NCBI GenBank assembly: GCA_017551505.1
Contig: JAFZLL010000032.1
Location: forward strand, 62,001 to 126,000
Direction: 5' to 3'
Source: Eubacteriaceae bacterium
GTDB taxonomy: Bacteria > Bacillota > Clostridia > Eubacteriales > Anaerofustaceae
DNA length: 64,000 nt
A program made the translations under genes and the position numbers. Shown piece by piece: positions 36,824 through 45,963 of this stretch. The notes beneath the pieces were generated by a model. That model searched no databases. It saw only the letters and a list, made by a program, of their open reading frames with translations, and was not told the origin of the DNA. The first letter of the stretch is position 1; every line of letters begins with the position of its first letter.

Positions 36824-37857
36824 AACCCAAAAGAAGCGTCATCGGTTATCTGGTATTGATAAATATCATGCATCTGGCCGCCTGCCTTGGCGTATATCTG
36901 CTCAGGAGACACGGATTGTTCGGTCTTCCGATGTTGAGAGGCGTCTCTTTTGCCGTGACTGTCCTTATATGGTTCGTTTTCTCTGCGGTCGCTGCGGCAG
37001 GCATGAACGTCACCCGCCGCGGCTTTGCCGTATGGTTCCCCCTGATGGCGGTCCTGCCGATAACCGCAGTGAGCGGCGTATGTGCTGCGCTGGCATATAT
37101 TACCGATAATGCTGCATTCGGCTGGCTTAAGTTTTTCTATTTGGGCAGCGCGGTGAATTTCTGGTTCAGGCCGTTGTCCGTCCTTGTCTTTTTCGCCGAA
37201 AAGCTTGGAAACAATCCCTATATACTTTACGGATTCATGATCCTTTGTCTTTGCTTCATATCCTTTGTCGGTGCTTCTTTTGGAATCGCATCAAATATCA
37301 AGAAGGTGCGCAGGCGCCGCCTGAGGCGTGCCAAAAAGCAGAAGGAGAAGATGGCTTCATCTCCCGAGACCGTAGCTTCCCTCGCCAGCGGCGATGCGGA
37401 CGAGGAACAGGACAGCGTGGAAGACTTCATGCCGGAAGCATCCGACGAGGAGATAATAGAGAGCCCGGAGGATGATGCCGAAGAAGAGAACGTCGGCTGG
37501 AGCGCTGAAGACGATGAAATGCCGTATGATAAAGATGCGGAAGCGGAGGATCCCGCAGAAGAAAGCAATGATCCGCTGGTCTATCAGAACGGGGATGAAT
37601 TCGTTTCTGTCATAGAAGACTTCGAAGAGGAAGACAAGCAGAGCATCAAAAAGAAAGCTGCATTCAGGAACAGAAGAGGCAGGATCCAGGTGGAACGCAG
37701 GGGATCTCCTTTTAAAAAGGAAAGCAGCGAGACCGAAGATGAAAGCGGAGGGATGTTCAGGATCACGGTTTCCGACGAGGATGAAAACGTCACCCGCTTT
37801 ATAGAGATATCAAAAAAAGACGGTAAGGAAGGCGAAGGGAAAGGCTCTGATGACTGA
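36820..37857 (+). CDS. Membrane protein with charged cytoplasmic tail, function unknown
   Basis: 345 residues. Four or five membrane helices fill the first 155 (about 8-26, 41-62, 71-96, 110-128 and 131-155). A very basic stretch KKVRRRRLRRAKKQKEK (about 158-174) should lie on the cytoplasmic side. A long acidic, low-complexity region (about 175-265) and a second basic patch (RNRRGRIQVERR) follow. No family is recognised. It overlaps parB by four bases and the RluA gene by eight, so it is made with the partition proteins. A membrane anchor or scaffold for the origin complex is possible but is inference. Confidence 0.82.
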   Translation: MKPKRSVIGYLVLINIMHLAACLGVYLLRRHGLFGLPMLRGVSFAVTVLIWFVFSAVAAAGMNVTRRGFAVWFPLMAVLPITAVSGVCAALAYITDNAAFGWLKFFYLGSAVNFWFRPLSVLVFFAEKLGNNPYILYGFMILCLCFISFVGASFGIASNIKKVRRRRLRRAKKQKEKMASSPETVASLASGDADEEQDSVEDFMPEASDEEIIESPEDDAEEENVGWSAEDDEMPYDKDAEAEDPAEESNDPLVYQNGDEFVSVIEDFEEEDKQSIKKKAAFRNRRGRIQVERRGSPFKKESSETEDESGGMFRITVSDEDENVTRFIEISKKDGKEGEGKGSDD

Positions 37858-38806
37858 ACTGAAGGTCGGCGAGGCTTATGAGGGTTCCAGACTGGACAGG
37901 TTCCTCTCTAAGACTACCGATATCCCACGCGGAGCGTTGCAGAAACTGATAAGGACAGGTGCAATAAAGCTCAACGGCAGGAAGACTGCTCCGTCCGAAA
38001 AAGTCGGTTCGGGGGATTTGGTCAGTATCGATGCCGCTGACGTATCAGCGCGCAGCGTCGAATTCAACGACTCCCTTCCGTTTCCCGATGTCATATACGA
38101 AGACGATATTGTATTGGCGGTCAATAAGCCGCCTTTTTTGGCAAGCCAGCCGTATGCGGGTAGCACGGACTGCCTGTCGGAGCGCATAAAGCTATATTTC
38201 AAAGATGAGATAATCCGCAATGATGCATCCTTTATACCCGGAGTCCTGACCAGGCTCGATACCAACACCAGCGGTATAGTGCTGTCTGCCAAGACTCCTC
38301 AGGCTGCCAGGAATATGAGCGCGCTGATAAGCGCGGGAAAGCTGGAGAGGATCTATACCGCACTGTGCCTCGGGGAGTTGAGAAGGAACGTCCATGTGAC
38401 AGATTGGGCTTTCAACGACTCTAAGAACAATAAGATGATCCTCTATGACGAGCCGGGGGAGGGCAGGACCCGCATGGAGAGCGTATTCTCGCCGATCAGG
38501 AGCGCAGACGGCTATACACTGGTCTCCGCAAAGCTTATAACGGGCAGAAAACATCAGGTCAGGGCACAGCTTGCAAAGCTGGGCTTTCCTGTTGTGGGGG
38601 ACAGCAAATACGGTGAAGGCGGTAGTAACGGCGAGGGAATCATAGCGCGCCAGGCTCTCCACTGTTCCCTCGTTTCCTTTACGCTGTGGTATGATTCCAG
38701 CAGGCTGACGATCAAGTGCGAACTGCCCGAAGATATGCAGAAGGCGCTGGAGCTCTCCGGCATAGGCAGGCATACCGTAAATGAAAGCCTGCCGCTGCAG
38801 GATTGA
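37850..38806 (+). CDS. RluA-family pseudouridine synthase with S4 domain
   Basis: 318 residues. An S4 RNA-binding domain (about 13-60, SRLDRFLSKTT then LIRTGAIKLNG) precedes the catalytic domain. LTRLDTNTSGIVLSAK contains the catalytic Asp137 of the RLD motif. HQVRAQLAKLGFPVVGDSKYG is the C-terminal RluA motif. It isomerises uridine in rRNA or tRNA, with the target unknown. It overlaps the membrane protein gene. Confidence 0.9.
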   Translation: MTELKVGEAYEGSRLDRFLSKTTDIPRGALQKLIRTGAIKLNGRKTAPSEKVGSGDLVSIDAADVSARSVEFNDSLPFPDVIYEDDIVLAVNKPPFLASQPYAGSTDCLSERIKLYFKDEIIRNDASFIPGVLTRLDTNTSGIVLSAKTPQAARNMSALISAGKLERIYTALCLGELRRNVHVTDWAFNDSKNNKMILYDEPGEGRTRMESVFSPIRSADGYTLVSAKLITGRKHQVRAQLAKLGFPVVGDSKYGEGGSNGEGIIARQALHCSLVSFTLWYDSSRLTIKCELPEDMQKALELSGIGRHTVNESLPLQD

Positions 38807-38914
38807 GCAATAACCCTTCATTATCTGCGAAGAATTACCGCATGAAAGCCGGTCTGAACGCTCAGGCTCCTCACTGCGGACATAGAGGACCTTTTCTGCG
38901 CCTATGCGATAATA

Positions 38915-38955
38915 GATTAAAAAACGGGTCACCGCGTATGCTGCTGGCCCGTTTT
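38915..38955 (-). terminator. Terminator of the aminotransferase gene
   Basis: A 10-bp stem (38921-38930 with 38946-38955, one G-T pair) reads on the minus strand into a T-run CCCGTTTTTTAA. It lies about 80 bases after the ectB-like stop. On the plus strand it has only a TTTT, so it may weakly end the parAB operon too. Confidence 0.75.
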
Positions 38956-39033
38956 CCGTCTGATCTTCTCAATCAGATTCTTATATCTTTCAGTTTTTCT
39001 TTTATCGGTCTCAGGGTTTCCTGTCGTCTGTGC

Positions 39034-40281
39034 TTACTTGATGCTCTTGATGGCATCCCTGACTATCTCGAGTCCCTGTAAAAGCTCGTCGTCCGTGATC
39101 GTGAGGGCCGGCATGATCTTCGTTGCGGAGGAATAGCGTCCGCATCTTTCGCTTATCAGTGCATGCTCGAAATTGTATTTCTGCACATATGCCGTCTGCT
39201 CTTCATTTTCCAGCTGGATGGCGCGGATGAGCCCGAGCCCTCTTGTCTCAACGACATGAGGTAAGCCCGCGATCTCGGAGGCGATGAATTCCTCAGCCAG
39301 TTTGCCTTTGCGGACCACCTCATCCTCGATATGGTTGTCCAGATTGTATTCAATGCCCGCTTTTCCTCCGACCAGCGCCAGCTGCATTCCCCTGAATGTG
39401 CCGTTATGCTCGCCCGGCTTCCAGATATCCAGCTCAGGTTTCATGAGAACAAGTGCGAGGGGCATGCCCATGCCTCCAATAGATTTGGATATGGTCACCA
39501 TGTCGGGCACGATGCCCGCTCTTTCGAAAGAGAAGAATTTTCCGGTACGTGAGTTGCCTACCTGGATATCGTCGACGACCAGGAGTATCTTGTATTTATC
39601 GCAGAAATCCCTGAGCTGTTTAAGGAAAGGTACTCCGAAATCATACACACCTCCCTCCGCCTGTACGGTCTCTATGAAAATGGCTGCAGGTGTGGCTACA
39701 CCTGTATGGTCGTCAGACATCAGCGTTTCCATGTATCCGATGCTATCGAAGCCTCCCATCATGTACGGCGAGGGAATGAAGGTGCCGCCATAGAGAGGTA
39801 TCCCGGCTCCTGCCCTGTCTGTCTTTGAGCTTGTCAGTGCCAGTGAACCGTCGGTCATGCCGTGGAAGGATCCCATGAATGCCCAGATGTCCGTGCGGCC
39901 TGTCACCTTTCTTGCCAGTTTTGCTGCTGCTTCATTGGCATTGGTGCCCGTCGGTCCGGTGAACTGGATCTTGTAATTCAGTCCTTTGGGCTTCAGGAGC
40001 CTGTTTTCTATGACATCTATAAAGCCTGCCTTAGCCTCCGTCATGAGGTCCAGGGCATGTGTGATGCCATCGCCCAAAATGTAATCGGCGATCTTATTCT
40101 TGATATATTCGTTGTTGTGCCCATAGTTAAGGGCGCCCGCTCCGTCAAAGAAATCGAGGTATTCCTTTCCCGTGTCGTCGTACATCTTCGAACCCTTGGC
40201 TCTGGTGAATACAGCCGGCAGGTTTCTGCAGTAGGAACGCACCTCAGATTCGTAGGTACTGAACAGTTCTTTAGTTTCCAT
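39034..40281 (-). CDS. ectB: Class III aminotransferase, diaminobutyrate type (EctB-like)
   Basis: 415 residues. It is PLP-dependent: LLVVDDIQVGNSRTGKFF gives the conserved Asp, and TISKSIGGMGMP the PLP Lys266. FFDGAGALNYGHNN, FTGPTGTNANEAAAKLARKVTGRTDIWAF and GSFHGMTDGSLALT are features of diaminobutyrate-2-oxoglutarate transaminase, the first ectoine enzyme. No ectA or ectC adjoins it, so a role in diaminobutyrate supply or another diamine is equally likely. It is a single-gene unit with its own terminator. Confidence 0.88.
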   Translation of the reverse strand: METKELFSTYESEVRSYCRNLPAVFTRAKGSKMYDDTGKEYLDFFDGAGALNYGHNNEYIKNKIADYILGDGITHALDLMTEAKAGFIDVIENRLLKPKGLNYKIQFTGPTGTNANEAAAKLARKVTGRTDIWAFMGSFHGMTDGSLALTSSKTDRAGAGIPLYGGTFIPSPYMMGGFDSIGYMETLMSDDHTGVATPAAIFIETVQAEGGVYDFGVPFLKQLRDFCDKYKILLVVDDIQVGNSRTGKFFSFERAGIVPDMVTISKSIGGMGMPLALVLMKPELDIWKPGEHNGTFRGMQLALVGGKAGIEYNLDNHIEDEVVRKGKLAEEFIASEIAGLPHVVETRGLGLIRAIQLENEEQTAYVQKYNFEHALISERCGRYSSATKIMPALTITDDELLQGLEIVRDAIKSIK

Positions 40282-40584
40282 CGAATGTCCCCTTTATCGG
40301 TTTTATTGGTTACATTATACAGCAAGTGCTCTGATATGTAAAGGAGGGGAACGCCCATAAACCTAAGCAGATATTTAGCGCATGAGTTTCTGTTAAAAAC
40401 ATATGAGGCGGAAAGTCATCATCGCCGTCATTCTAATAAGGACCCAGAAAGCCCTTTGCCATAATATGATTAATCACTGCAGAGGGATATCGATACCTCA
40501 TTGCAAATGTGGGCGGTCTCAGTTTTTCATGGGAGTATCTCAGCTGGAAGTGATTCGGCAGGTTTATTTGCGCATCTCCGTACA
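40282..40584. other. Gap without a recognisable gene
   Basis: Between the aminotransferase start and the ATPase terminator. Overlapping short frames exist on both strands (for example plus from 40403 and minus to 40657), but none has a ribosome site or a family look. It must contain the aminotransferase promoter. I see no clear -35/-10. Confidence 0.4.
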
Positions 40585-40619
40585 TAAAAGACGGGCTGTC
40601 CCATAGCACAGCCCGTCTT
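40585..40619 (-). terminator. Terminator of the P-type ATPase gene
   Basis: A perfect 12-bp stem AAGACGGGCTGT (40588-40599) with ACAGCCCGTCTT (40608-40619) reads on the minus strand into TTTTATG. It lies about 70 bases after the stop. Confidence 0.85.
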
Positions 40620-40689
40620 ATCAGCCTGTTCATTCCAGGCCTACGCTTTGCAGCCAATGCTCATTAATACTTCGAGCATTCGTTGTGGT

Positions 40690-43362
40690 TTACTTTTTGA
40701 TCTCTTTGAGCGCCTTCTTTTTGTCATACGCCCTCAGGAATACCTTTGATATCTCAGTCAGCGGGATGATCGAGAACGCAAGGCCGATGGAAATCGCGTA
40801 CTCTTTCAGGGATATATCCGCAAGTCCGAAGGACGTCTGCAGGGCAGGGATATAGACTGCCGCGGTCGTCATGATGAGCGAGAAAGCCACGGCACCGAGA
40901 AGCCACCAGTTGATCTTCGGCATGGTAAATATGCTGCCGCGCTGCGAGCGCATGTTGATAGCGTGGAAAGCTTCGATATTGCTCTGTGTCAGGAAAGCCA
41001 TCGTCATTCCGTCGATCGAGTTGGAGGTTGTGAAGACTCCTGTTTCAAGATAATGCCCGATGAAATATGAAGCGAGCACGATCAGAGTCATTACTATGCC
41101 CTGTACGATCGAGTCGAGGCCCATGCCCTCGGAAAAGACATTGTCGTCTGACGGACGAGGTTTTCTGTACATGATGTTCGGTTCAGCGATCTCCGTACCG
41201 AGGGCGAGTCCCGGGGCGGAGTCTGTGACCATGTTGATCCAGAGCAGCTGTGCAGGATTGTAGATCTCAAAGCCCATAAGGGTGGAGATGAAGACGCACA
41301 GGACCTCTGAAGCGTTTGTGGACATTTGGAACTGTATGACTTTGCGGATATTGTCGTATATCCTTCGGCCTTCCTCGATAGCATTGACTATCGTGGCAAA
41401 GTTGTCATCTGCCAGGACCATATCCGCCACGTTCTTGGTGACGTCGGTGCCTGTGATCCCCATGCCCACGCCGATGTCCGCGAATTTGATCGAAGGAGCG
41501 TCATTCACGCCGTCGCCGGTCATGGCCGTGATCATGGCATTGGCCCTCCATGCACGCACTATGCGTACCTTGTGCTCAGGCTGGACCCTGGCGAAAACAG
41601 AGATGTTCTTGACTGTCTCCGCAAGTTCTTCATCCGTGAGCTTGTCGAGCTCGGAGCCGCTCATGGCTTCGCTGGCGTCCTGTATGATCCCCAGCTGCTT
41701 TGCAATGGCTACGGCAGTATCCTTGTGGTCGCCTGTTATCATGACAGGCCTGATCCCTGCCTGGCGGCATTCCTCGATGGCTGCGAATACTTCCGGGCGG
41801 CACGGGTCGATCATGCCCATCAGCCCGATGAATGTCAGGTCGTTTTCCAGTATCTCCGCATCAAAGGAAACAGGCATATTGTCATATTCCTTATAGGCAG
41901 CGGAGAGGATCCTTAAGGCCTGATCAGCCATCTCCTTGTTTTTGGCGAGCATCATTTCCCTGATCTCATCGGTCATGGGAACTATCTTTCCGTCTTTGTC
42001 GAGATAGGAAGTGCAGCGGGTCAGGACGACGTCGGGAGCGCCTTTTGTGTACTGGATGATCTGTGTGCCTCTTTTCAGGTGCACAGTGCTCATCATCTTG
42101 CGTGAAGAATCAAAGGGGGCTTCGCCGATTCTCGGCTGCTCTCTTTCCTGCTCGGATTTCCACAGGCCGATCTTGGCGGCGTAATCGACCAGAGCAGCTT
42201 CCGTAGGCTCGCCTGTGGAACGCTCTTCGCCTTTTTTTATAGTTGCGTCGCTGCAGAGCGACATCGCGGTGGCGAGCAGTTCGTCATTGTTGGAGAAGGT
42301 CTCCACGACGGTCATCTTGTTCTGTGTCAATGTGCCGGTCTTGTCCGAGCATATGATCTGCGCGCAGCCCAGCGCTTCTACGGCGGAAAGCTTTCTTATG
42401 ACGGCTGAGCGTTTGCTCATTTTTGTTACGCCCATTGAAAGCACGATAGTGACAACGGCTGTCAGTCCCTCGGGAATTGCAGCGACTGCCAGTGCGATGG
42501 CGATCATGAAGGTGTTAAGTAAGGCTGCTACGGAGAAGTCTCTCTGGCGCAGTACTGTTACGATGAATACGATGACTGATATGGCGATGACCAGTTTGGT
42601 CAGCACCTTCCCGAATTCCGCCAGCTTTTTCTGCAGCGGTGTGGACTCATCCTCGGCCATGTTAAGGGTTGCCGCGATGGCACCCATTTCGGTATTCATG
42701 CCTGTGGCGGTGACGATCGCCTTGCCTCTGCCGTAAACGATGGTCGAGCCCATGAAGACCATATTCTTGCGGTCTCCCAAGGGCACGTCGCCTTCGCTGG
42801 TCGTTTTAAGCTGCATGAAATCGATCAGCTTGGATACAGGCACGCTCTCTCCGGTCAGAGCGGCTTCCTCCACCTTCATGCTGGCGCATTCGATGATCCT
42901 TGCGTCCGCGGGAACGGAATCCCCGGCTTCGAGCAGAATCACGTCTCCCACGACGAGGTCCTCGCTCTTTATGGTGATCATCTCATTGTCGCGCAGCACG
43001 TGCGATGTGGCGGCGCTCATTTCCTTAAGGGCTTCGATGGCCTTGTCGGATTTGTTCTCCTGTACGACACCGATTATCGCATTGAATATGACCACTGACA
43101 TGATTATGAAAACGTCCGCGAAGGATTCGTGCTGATAATAGGATGTGACTGCGGATATGACCGCCGACACGATCAGCATGATGATCATCGGGTCGTTCAT
43201 CTGCCCGAAGAATCTCTTCAGAAGAGAATCCTTTTTGGCTTCATCGAGTTTGTTCCTGCCGTTTTCGGCAAGACGCTTTTCAGCTTCCGCTGTCGTCAGG
43301 CCGTTTTCGGAACTGTGCAGCTCCTCATAGACCCTATCCAGCGGTTCCAGATAAAATTTCAT
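40690..43362 (-). CDS. P-type metal ATPase (PMR1/Ca2+ type), likely Mn2+ exporter
   Basis: 890 residues, P2-type ATPase. The N-terminal actuator has ALTGESVPV, the phosphorylation site is Asp340 in ICSDKTGTLTQN, the hinge is TGDGVNDAPS, and the M4 motif is IPEGLTAVV. M6 reads NMVTDSAPGLALG. By family alone it would be annotated as a Ca2+ ATPase. The yybP-ykoY riboswitch in its leader, which senses Mn2+ and controls P-type ATPases such as Lactococcus YoaB and pneumococcal MgtA, points to Mn2+ efflux. It is a single-gene transcription unit. Confidence 0.93.
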   Translation of the reverse strand: MKFYLEPLDRVYEELHSSENGLTTAEAEKRLAENGRNKLDEAKKDSLLKRFFGQMNDPMIIMLIVSAVISAVTSYYQHESFADVFIIMSVVIFNAIIGVVQENKSDKAIEALKEMSAATSHVLRDNEMITIKSEDLVVGDVILLEAGDSVPADARIIECASMKVEEAALTGESVPVSKLIDFMQLKTTSEGDVPLGDRKNMVFMGSTIVYGRGKAIVTATGMNTEMGAIAATLNMAEDESTPLQKKLAEFGKVLTKLVIAISVIVFIVTVLRQRDFSVAALLNTFMIAIALAVAAIPEGLTAVVTIVLSMGVTKMSKRSAVIRKLSAVEALGCAQIICSDKTGTLTQNKMTVVETFSNNDELLATAMSLCSDATIKKGEERSTGEPTEAALVDYAAKIGLWKSEQEREQPRIGEAPFDSSRKMMSTVHLKRGTQIIQYTKGAPDVVLTRCTSYLDKDGKIVPMTDEIREMMLAKNKEMADQALRILSAAYKEYDNMPVSFDAEILENDLTFIGLMGMIDPCRPEVFAAIEECRQAGIRPVMITGDHKDTAVAIAKQLGIIQDASEAMSGSELDKLTDEELAETVKNISVFARVQPEHKVRIVRAWRANAMITAMTGDGVNDAPSIKFADIGVGMGITGTDVTKNVADMVLADDNFATIVNAIEEGRRIYDNIRKVIQFQMSTNASEVLCVFISTLMGFEIYNPAQLLWINMVTDSAPGLALGTEIAEPNIMYRKPRPSDDNVFSEGMGLDSIVQGIVMTLIVLASYFIGHYLETGVFTTSNSIDGMTMAFLTQSNIEAFHAINMRSQRGSIFTMPKINWWLLGAVAFSLIMTTAAVYIPALQTSFGLADISLKEYAISIGLAFSIIPLTEISKVFLRAYDKKKALKEIKK

Positions 43363-43390
43363 AGGTGTTTTCCTTCCCAGATTCTTTTTG

Positions 43391-43518
43391 CTGAAAAATA
43401 AAAAGGCTTTTTCAGCATTCTGAAAAAGTCTCGCTTCATAAAATGTAGCCGGCCGAACCTTAAGGTTGTGATGACGACCGACTAAAGCGCTATGACCAGC
43501 GCCAAGCTACTCCCTGAT
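43391..43518 (-). promoter_or_regulatory. yybP-ykoY (Mn2+) riboswitch with terminator
   Basis: The minus-strand leader reads GGGAGTAGC near its start, then GTCGTCATCAC, CCGGCTAC and GCGAGACTTT, the conserved pieces of the Mn2+-binding yybP-ykoY aptamer in order. The 3' end GACTTT is shared with a terminator hairpin CTTTTTCAG/CTGAAAAAG (43420-43428 and 43407-43415) followed by TTTTTATTTTT. Mn2+ binding should hold the aptamer closed, block the terminator and turn the ATPase on. Motifs were recognised from memory. Confidence 0.88.
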
Positions 43519-43527
43519 TCGCCTTAT

Positions 43528-43557
43528 ATCCTATCATAAAAGGAAAATATGTGTCAA
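43528..43557 (-). promoter_or_regulatory. Promoter of the Mn2+ riboswitch-ATPase unit
   Basis: The minus strand has a perfect TTGACA (43552-43557), an 18-base spacer and TAGGAT (43528-43533) with a TGA extension. The predicted start is within a few bases of the aptamer's 5' end, which supports both calls. Confidence 0.75.
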
Positions 43558-43616
43558 TCTCTCTAACGAGAATTTTATTATTCTGCCCACAGACGGTCAT
43601 ATAAAAGGTATTTGCT

Positions 43617-43645
43617 TTGAAAGAATGCATATATTCTATTATAAT
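43617..43645 (+). promoter_or_regulatory. Promoter of pepD
   Basis: TTGAAA (43617-43622) and TATAAT (43640-43645) are 17 bases apart, 43 bases before the ATG. Confidence 0.75.
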
Positions 43646-43687
43646 TGTAATCAATTAAATTCTATTATAAAACTCAAGGAGAGAAGG

Positions 43688-45178
43688 ATGGAAAGATTCA
43701 GCGTTTCGCCCGATGAGATGAACGAATGGATCATCGGCGAATTTAAAAAGATAGCGAAGGTGCCGCGCCCGACAAATTATATGGGAAAGATCAGCGAGTA
43801 TCTTTACCAATGGGCGCTGGATCACGGATTCAAAGCGGTAAAGGACGAGGTGGAGAATGTGATCTTCGACGCACCCGCATCGGAGGGCTATGAAAACGCC
43901 CCGCTTACGGTCCTGCAGGCGCATATGGATATGGTATGCGTCGCCGCAGAAGGTAAGGCCTTCGATAAGTTTAACGACCCGATAGATGTCGTCATCACCG
44001 ACGACGGCTTCCTTACGGCTGACGGGACATCGCTCGGCGGGGACGATGCCATAGGCATCGCGATGGCGATGTACTGCGCAGTGTCCGAGAAGGTAAAAAG
44101 GGGTCCGCTGAGGGTGATCGCCACGGTCAACGAGGAGGGCGGCAGCCCGTCCGGCGCAGGGAACCTGGCGCATCATTTCGTAACAGAGGCCAAGTACCTA
44201 ATCAATATCGATTCTGAAGACTACGGCACCGTTACCGTCTCTTCCTGCGGCTTCGCGGGCTATTCTTTCTCGCGCAAACCGGTCTGGGAGGAAACAGGAA
44301 GCGGCAAGTCGGCTGTGAAGATAACCCTGTCCGGCCTCAAGGGAGGACACTCAGGCACCGATATCAACAAGAACAGGGCCAATGCCATTAAGGCCGTCAA
44401 CTATATCATGGCCCGCCTTACATATAAGGGAGTGCCCTTCCGCCTGGTGAACTTCAACGGCGGAACAGGCATGTCAGCTATCGCCTCCAACGCGTCGGCG
44501 ACCATCGTTGTCGGCCAGAGCGATCTGGATTCGCTGGAAGAGGTGTTCGCTTATACCAAGCGATATTTTGCAAAGCAGTTCGACCGCACGGAGGCAGGAT
44601 ACAGCTTTGTCTGCGAGAAAGCTCCGCTGCCCGAGAAAGCGGTCTGCCTGGATGATTCCCGGCGCATAACCGACCTGATTGCCGCCCTGAGGGTAGGAGC
44701 GAACACTGTCAGCCAGCGTTACCGCGGGATCACAGAGTCTTCGATGAACATAGGGACGATCTCTTTCAACGAGGGTGACGAGGCATTCAGTCTGATGCTG
44801 CCCATGCGTACCAGTGCCGAGTGGCCTGTGATGCTGGCAAATGCGGAATTCGACGCCATAGCGCGCGGACTGGGATTCGACATCGATTACAGCGATGAGT
44901 TCCGTATCGGCTGGGTCGAGAAGGAAGGAGCGGTATTGCCCAAAATGTACGCCGAATCCTTCGAGGAATATACAGGGGATGCATGCGAGATAACGGCTGT
45001 GCATGGAGGACTGGAGTGCTCCGCATTCTCTCAGTGGAGCGATGACATCGAGATAATCTCCGTCGGGCCGACGATTATCGGACCGCATTCCACGAGCGAG
45101 ATGCTCCCGATCGACACCATCGGCAAGACCTGCGGTGCGATAGCCACTCTGCTGGGCAGGATCGCAGAGGGGAAATAG
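43688..45178 (+). CDS. pepD: Aminoacyl-histidine dipeptidase (PepD, M20 family)
   Basis: 496 residues from ATG 43688 (AAGGAG upstream). The longer frame from 43625 contains the promoter -10 and is wrong. LQAHMDMVCVA holds metal ligand His79 and Asp81, followed by SLGGDDAIG (bridging Asp) and VNEEGGSPSG (catalytic Glu and ligand). GLKGGHSGTDINKNRANA is the dimer/lid block of PepD. It hydrolyses Xaa-His and other dipeptides in the cytoplasm with two zinc ions. It is a monocistronic unit with promoter and terminator. Confidence 0.95.
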   Translation: MERFSVSPDEMNEWIIGEFKKIAKVPRPTNYMGKISEYLYQWALDHGFKAVKDEVENVIFDAPASEGYENAPLTVLQAHMDMVCVAAEGKAFDKFNDPIDVVITDDGFLTADGTSLGGDDAIGIAMAMYCAVSEKVKRGPLRVIATVNEEGGSPSGAGNLAHHFVTEAKYLINIDSEDYGTVTVSSCGFAGYSFSRKPVWEETGSGKSAVKITLSGLKGGHSGTDINKNRANAIKAVNYIMARLTYKGVPFRLVNFNGGTGMSAIASNASATIVVGQSDLDSLEEVFAYTKRYFAKQFDRTEAGYSFVCEKAPLPEKAVCLDDSRRITDLIAALRVGANTVSQRYRGITESSMNIGTISFNEGDEAFSLMLPMRTSAEWPVMLANAEFDAIARGLGFDIDYSDEFRIGWVEKEGAVLPKMYAESFEEYTGDACEITAVHGGLECSAFSQWSDDIEIISVGPTIIGPHSTSEMLPIDTIGKTCGAIATLLGRIAEGK

Positions 45179-45200
45179 ATGAAATAGAAGGTATATGATG

Positions 45201-45228
45201 AAAAGCCAGCCTGACGGCTGGCTTTTTT
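45201..45228. terminator. Bidirectional terminator between pepD and the PH-domain gene
   Basis: A perfect 11-bp stem AAAAGCCAGCC (45201-45211) with GGCTGGCTTTT (45216-45226), six T on the plus side and AAAA on the other. It serves the two convergent genes. Confidence 0.93.
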
Positions 45229-45233
45229 CGTGT

Positions 45234-45863
45234 TCATTCGTCTCTGGTGTACCTTGTGTTGTAACCCGGATTATCCTGCGGGCGCAGTGCGTTCGGGTAT
45301 TCGATATCGGCCTGGATATCGGTCACCGCCTGCTGGATCAGCGCATAGGCTTCGTCGAAGTCTTCGATGTCCAGAAAGCTCCTGTTTCCTCCTTCGGAAG
45401 TGAATATGACATCTCCTGTGCCGAATAACCTGTCGAAAAGCCCTACATGGAGTGATACGTTGTCTATATCCCTGTAATTCAGGCTGTCGTAGGTATATCC
45501 GACCAGTCCCGAAGCGATTATGATGCGTTTATCCGTGGCTGCGTAGACAGTATGCTTCCATCTGGCAGAGGAAGTCAGCAGGTTGGACAGGAATATCCAT
45601 ACCGGGGTCAGGTGCAGTGCGAAGAAGCAGGCAAGGAATATCTTCAGTGGGAGGGGCATGTCCTCAAATTCTTTAACCAGCATCGATATGGCGAATCCGT
45701 CAAAGGCTGCCCAGACAGCCGCTATGGGCAGCATCGTAAGTATCTGCGTTGCCACATAGACCGATTTTTTCGGCTTGCCGCTCCATATCAGGTGTTCTCC
45801 GCCCATCAGCAGGTCCATCACGTCCACGTCTCCCGGCGCGTAATTATAACCGTACTTTGACAT
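45234..45863 (-). CDS. Membrane protein with bacterial PH (bPH2) domain
   Basis: 209 residues. Two membrane helices lie near 36-58 and 72-94. The C-terminal half, YAATDKRIIIASGLVGYTYDSLNYRDIDNVSLHVGLFDRLFGTGDVIF, is the bPH2 (YdbS/YdbT) fold: a Thr/Asp-Arg-Arg-like start, then a beta barrel. The function of these proteins is unknown. In Bacillus, YdbST protects against some antimicrobials. The site is GGAGGGAAAT. Confidence 0.83.
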   Translation of the reverse strand: MSKYGYNYAPGDVDVMDLLMGGEHLIWSGKPKKSVYVATQILTMLPIAAVWAAFDGFAISMLVKEFEDMPLPLKIFLACFFALHLTPVWIFLSNLLTSSARWKHTVYAATDKRIIIASGLVGYTYDSLNYRDIDNVSLHVGLFDRLFGTGDVIFTSEGGNRSFLDIEDFDEAYALIQQAVTDIQADIEYPNALRPQDNPGYNTRYTRDE

Positions 45864-45963
45864 ATTTCCCTCCTTGAATTGAGTCGCAGCCCAGCCACAC
45901 TCATGCGGCAGATAATCCGCCGGCTGTCATGTCTGCGGACCTTACGGACTGCTGCGCGCGGAT

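Noticed and set aside
40403-40657. Overlapping short frames on both strands before the aminotransferase
   Set aside because: No ribosome site, no motif, and part overlaps the ATPase terminator.
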